Shown here one piece after another: positions 62,636-64,000 of a DNA stretch of 64,000 nucleotides. The notes under the pieces are model-generated. The model saw only the letters and a program-made list of their open reading frames with translations, did not search any database and had not been told where the DNA came from. A program made the position numbers and the translations under genes. The stretch comes from Rhodanobacter thiooxydans (lineage in GTDB: Bacteria > Pseudomonadota > Gammaproteobacteria > Xanthomonadales > Rhodanobacteraceae). Each line of letters begins with the position of its first letter. The stretch's first letter is position 1. The DNA lies in the NCBI RefSeq assembly GCF_030291135.1, contig NZ_CP127409.1, positions 1,178,001 to 1,242,000 of the forward strand, written 5' to 3'.

Positions 62636-64000
62636 TTACATGCGGAACACGCCGTAGCGCTGCGGTTCGATCGGCGCGTTGAGCGAGGCGGAGATCGCCA
62701 GGCCGAGCACGCGGCGGGTGTCCACCGGGTCGATGATGCCGTCGTCCCACAGCCGCGCGCTGGCGTAGTAGGGGTGGCCCTGGCGCTCGTACTGCTCGCG
62801 GATCGGCGCCTTGAACGCTTCCTCGTCCTCCGCGCTCCAGGATTTGCCCGCCGTCTCGATGCCGTCGCGCTTGACCGTGGCCAGCACGCTGGCGGCCTGC
62901 TCGCCGCCCATCACCGAGATGCGCGCGTTCGGCCACATCCACAGGAAACGGGCGCCGTAGGCGCGGCCGCACATCGCGTAGTTGCCGGCGCCGAAGCTGC
63001 CGCCGATCACCACGGTGAACTTCGGCACGTGCGAGCAGGCCACCGCGGTCACCATCTTCGCGCCGTCCTTGGCGATGCCGGCCTGTTCGTACTTCTTGCC
63101 GACCATGAAGCCGGTGATGTTCTGCAGGAACACCAGCGGCACGTTGCGCTGGTTGCACAGCTCGATGAAATGCGCGCCCTTGAGCGCGCTCTCGGCGAAC
63201 AGGATGCCGTTGTTGGCAACGACGCCCACCGGGTAACCATGGATATGCGCGAAGCCGCAGACCAGGGTCTTGCCGTAGCGCGCCTTGAACTCGTGGAACT
63301 CGGAACCGTCGACGATGCGCGCGATCACCTCGCGGATGTCGAACGGGCGGCGGGTGTCCTGCGGAATCACGCCGTAGAGTTCCTCGGCCGGGTACTTCGG
63401 TTCGACCGGCGCGCGCAGCGCCAGCGGCATGTCCTTCTTGCGGTTGAGGCTGGCCACGATGTCGCGCGCGATCGCCAGCGCGTGCGCGTCGTTCTCGGCG
63501 TAGTGGTCGGCCACGCCGGAGATCGACGTGTGCACGTCCGCGCCACCCAGCGTCTCGGCATCGACCACCTCGCCGGTAGCGGCCTTCACCAGCGGCGGGC
63601 CGCCGAGGAAGATGGTGCCCTGCTCGCGCACGATGATGGTCTCGTCGCTCATCGCCGGCACGTAGGCGCCGCCGGCGGTGCACGAGCCCATCACCACCGC
63701 GATCTGCGGGATGTTCAACGCACTCATCCGCGCCTGGTTGTAGAAGATCCGGCCGAAGTGTTCCTTGTCCGGGAACACCTCGTCCTGCAGTGGCAGGAAG
63801 GCACCGCCGGAGTCGACCAGGTAGATGCAGGGCAGGCGGTTCTCCAGCGCCACTTCCTGCGCGCGCAGGTGCTTTTTCACCGTCATCGGGAAATAGGTGC
63901 CGCCCTTGACCGTGGCGTCGTTGGCGACCACCACCACCTCGATGCCGTTGACCCGGCCGATGCCGGTGATCAAGCCTGCGGCCGGCGCGGCATCGTCGTA
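62636..64000 (-). CDS. Acyl-CoA carboxylase carboxyltransferase subunit, partial
   Basis: The open frame continues past the right edge, so the N-terminus is missing; 454 residues are visible. It is the biotin-dependent carboxyltransferase of the methylcrotonyl-CoA/propionyl-CoA type. [16 protein letters not shown] and [11 protein letters not shown] (oxyanion loops) are clear, with [23 protein letters not shown] between. The match to 3-methylcrotonyl-CoA carboxylase beta (leucine breakdown) is the best guess. The C-terminal end GVFRM is typical of that family. Confidence 0.87.
   Translation of the reverse strand, partial: YDDAAPAAGLITGIGRVNGIEVVVVANDATVKGGTYFPMTVKKHLRAQEVALENRLPCIYLVDSGGAFLPLQDEVFPDKEHFGRIFYNQARMSALNIPQIAVVMGSCTAGGAYVPAMSDETIIVREQGTIFLGGPPLVKAATGEVVDAETLGGADVHTSISGVADHYAENDAHALAIARDIVASLNRKKDMPLALRAPVEPKYPAEELYGVIPQDTRRPFDIREVIARIVDGSEFHEFKARYGKTLVCGFAHIHGYPVGVVANNGILFAESALKGAHFIELCNQRNVPLVFLQNITGFMVGKKYEQAGIAKDGAKMVTAVACSHVPKFTVVIGGSFGAGNYAMCGRAYGARFLWMWPNARISVMGGEQAASVLATVKRDGIETAGKSWSAEDEEAFKAPIREQYERQGHPYYASARLWDDGIIDPVDTRRVLGLAISASLNAPIEPQRYGVFRM

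Overview
The window reads as a high-GC gammaproteobacterial chromosome of the Xanthomonadales, most likely Rhodanobacteraceae (Rhodanobacter or Dyella-like). This is an inference. It rests on gene content and order (phoB-phoR-ppk-ppx, dapA-bamC beside gcvR-bcp, panB-panC-panD, rplU-rpmA-obg, an NAD-type isocitrate dehydrogenase) and on the strong G/C third-position bias. It falls into two parts.

Positions 1 to about 15,620 are accessory DNA, the right end of an integrated element whose left end lies outside the window. From the right end inward it carries a P4-type tyrosine integrase (14155-15384) beside a 58-base palindrome containing a tRNA-Ser 3'-end-like sequence (a likely attachment site), an unrecognised 436-residue protein coupled to the integrase, a convergent inovirus Gp2/YfjJ-type HUH replication protein and an AlpA-like regulator. 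A leftward series of genes follows: a short membrane protein, a zinc-ribbon glycine-rich protein, DUF932, a phage-type protein of unknown function, YqaJ nuclease and a Gp3-like directionality-factor homologue. Strong intrinsic-terminator hairpins sit directly in front of the DUF932 and yqaJ ribosome binding sites. After a radC tail fragment come a large UvrD-type helicase with an apparent nuclease-like insert and two zinc ribbons, a possible NERD-protein fragment, and a truncated-by-edge Type ISP restriction-modification enzyme.

From about 15,835 to the end the sequence is chromosomal backbone. In order it holds: lpxH and a periplasmic cyclophilin; the phosphate/polyphosphate block phoB-phoR-ppk-ppx; a BepA-like protease; glutaredoxin; isocitrate dehydrogenase; an ECF41-type sigma factor with its AhpD-like partner; an LpxO-like hydroxylase with a methyltransferase; phoH2; bcp-gcvR divergent from dapA-bamC; fdxA; tRNA-Glu(CTC); pcnB-folK-panBCD; queG divergent from nnrD-tsaE-ami-mutL; two tandem DUF1684 genes; acyl-CoA and sulfur-transfer enzymes; uvrA; and rplU-rpmA-obg. 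The right end carries a Fur-box-preceded FTR1 iron-uptake operon and the edge-truncated carboxyltransferase of an acyl-CoA carboxylase.

The parts most worth a second look are the element's hairpin-punctuated leftward operon, its unknown integrase-coupled gene, the composite helicase next to the Type ISP enzyme, and the iron operon with its unrecognised envelope protein. All calls were made by reading the sequence; no database search was run.
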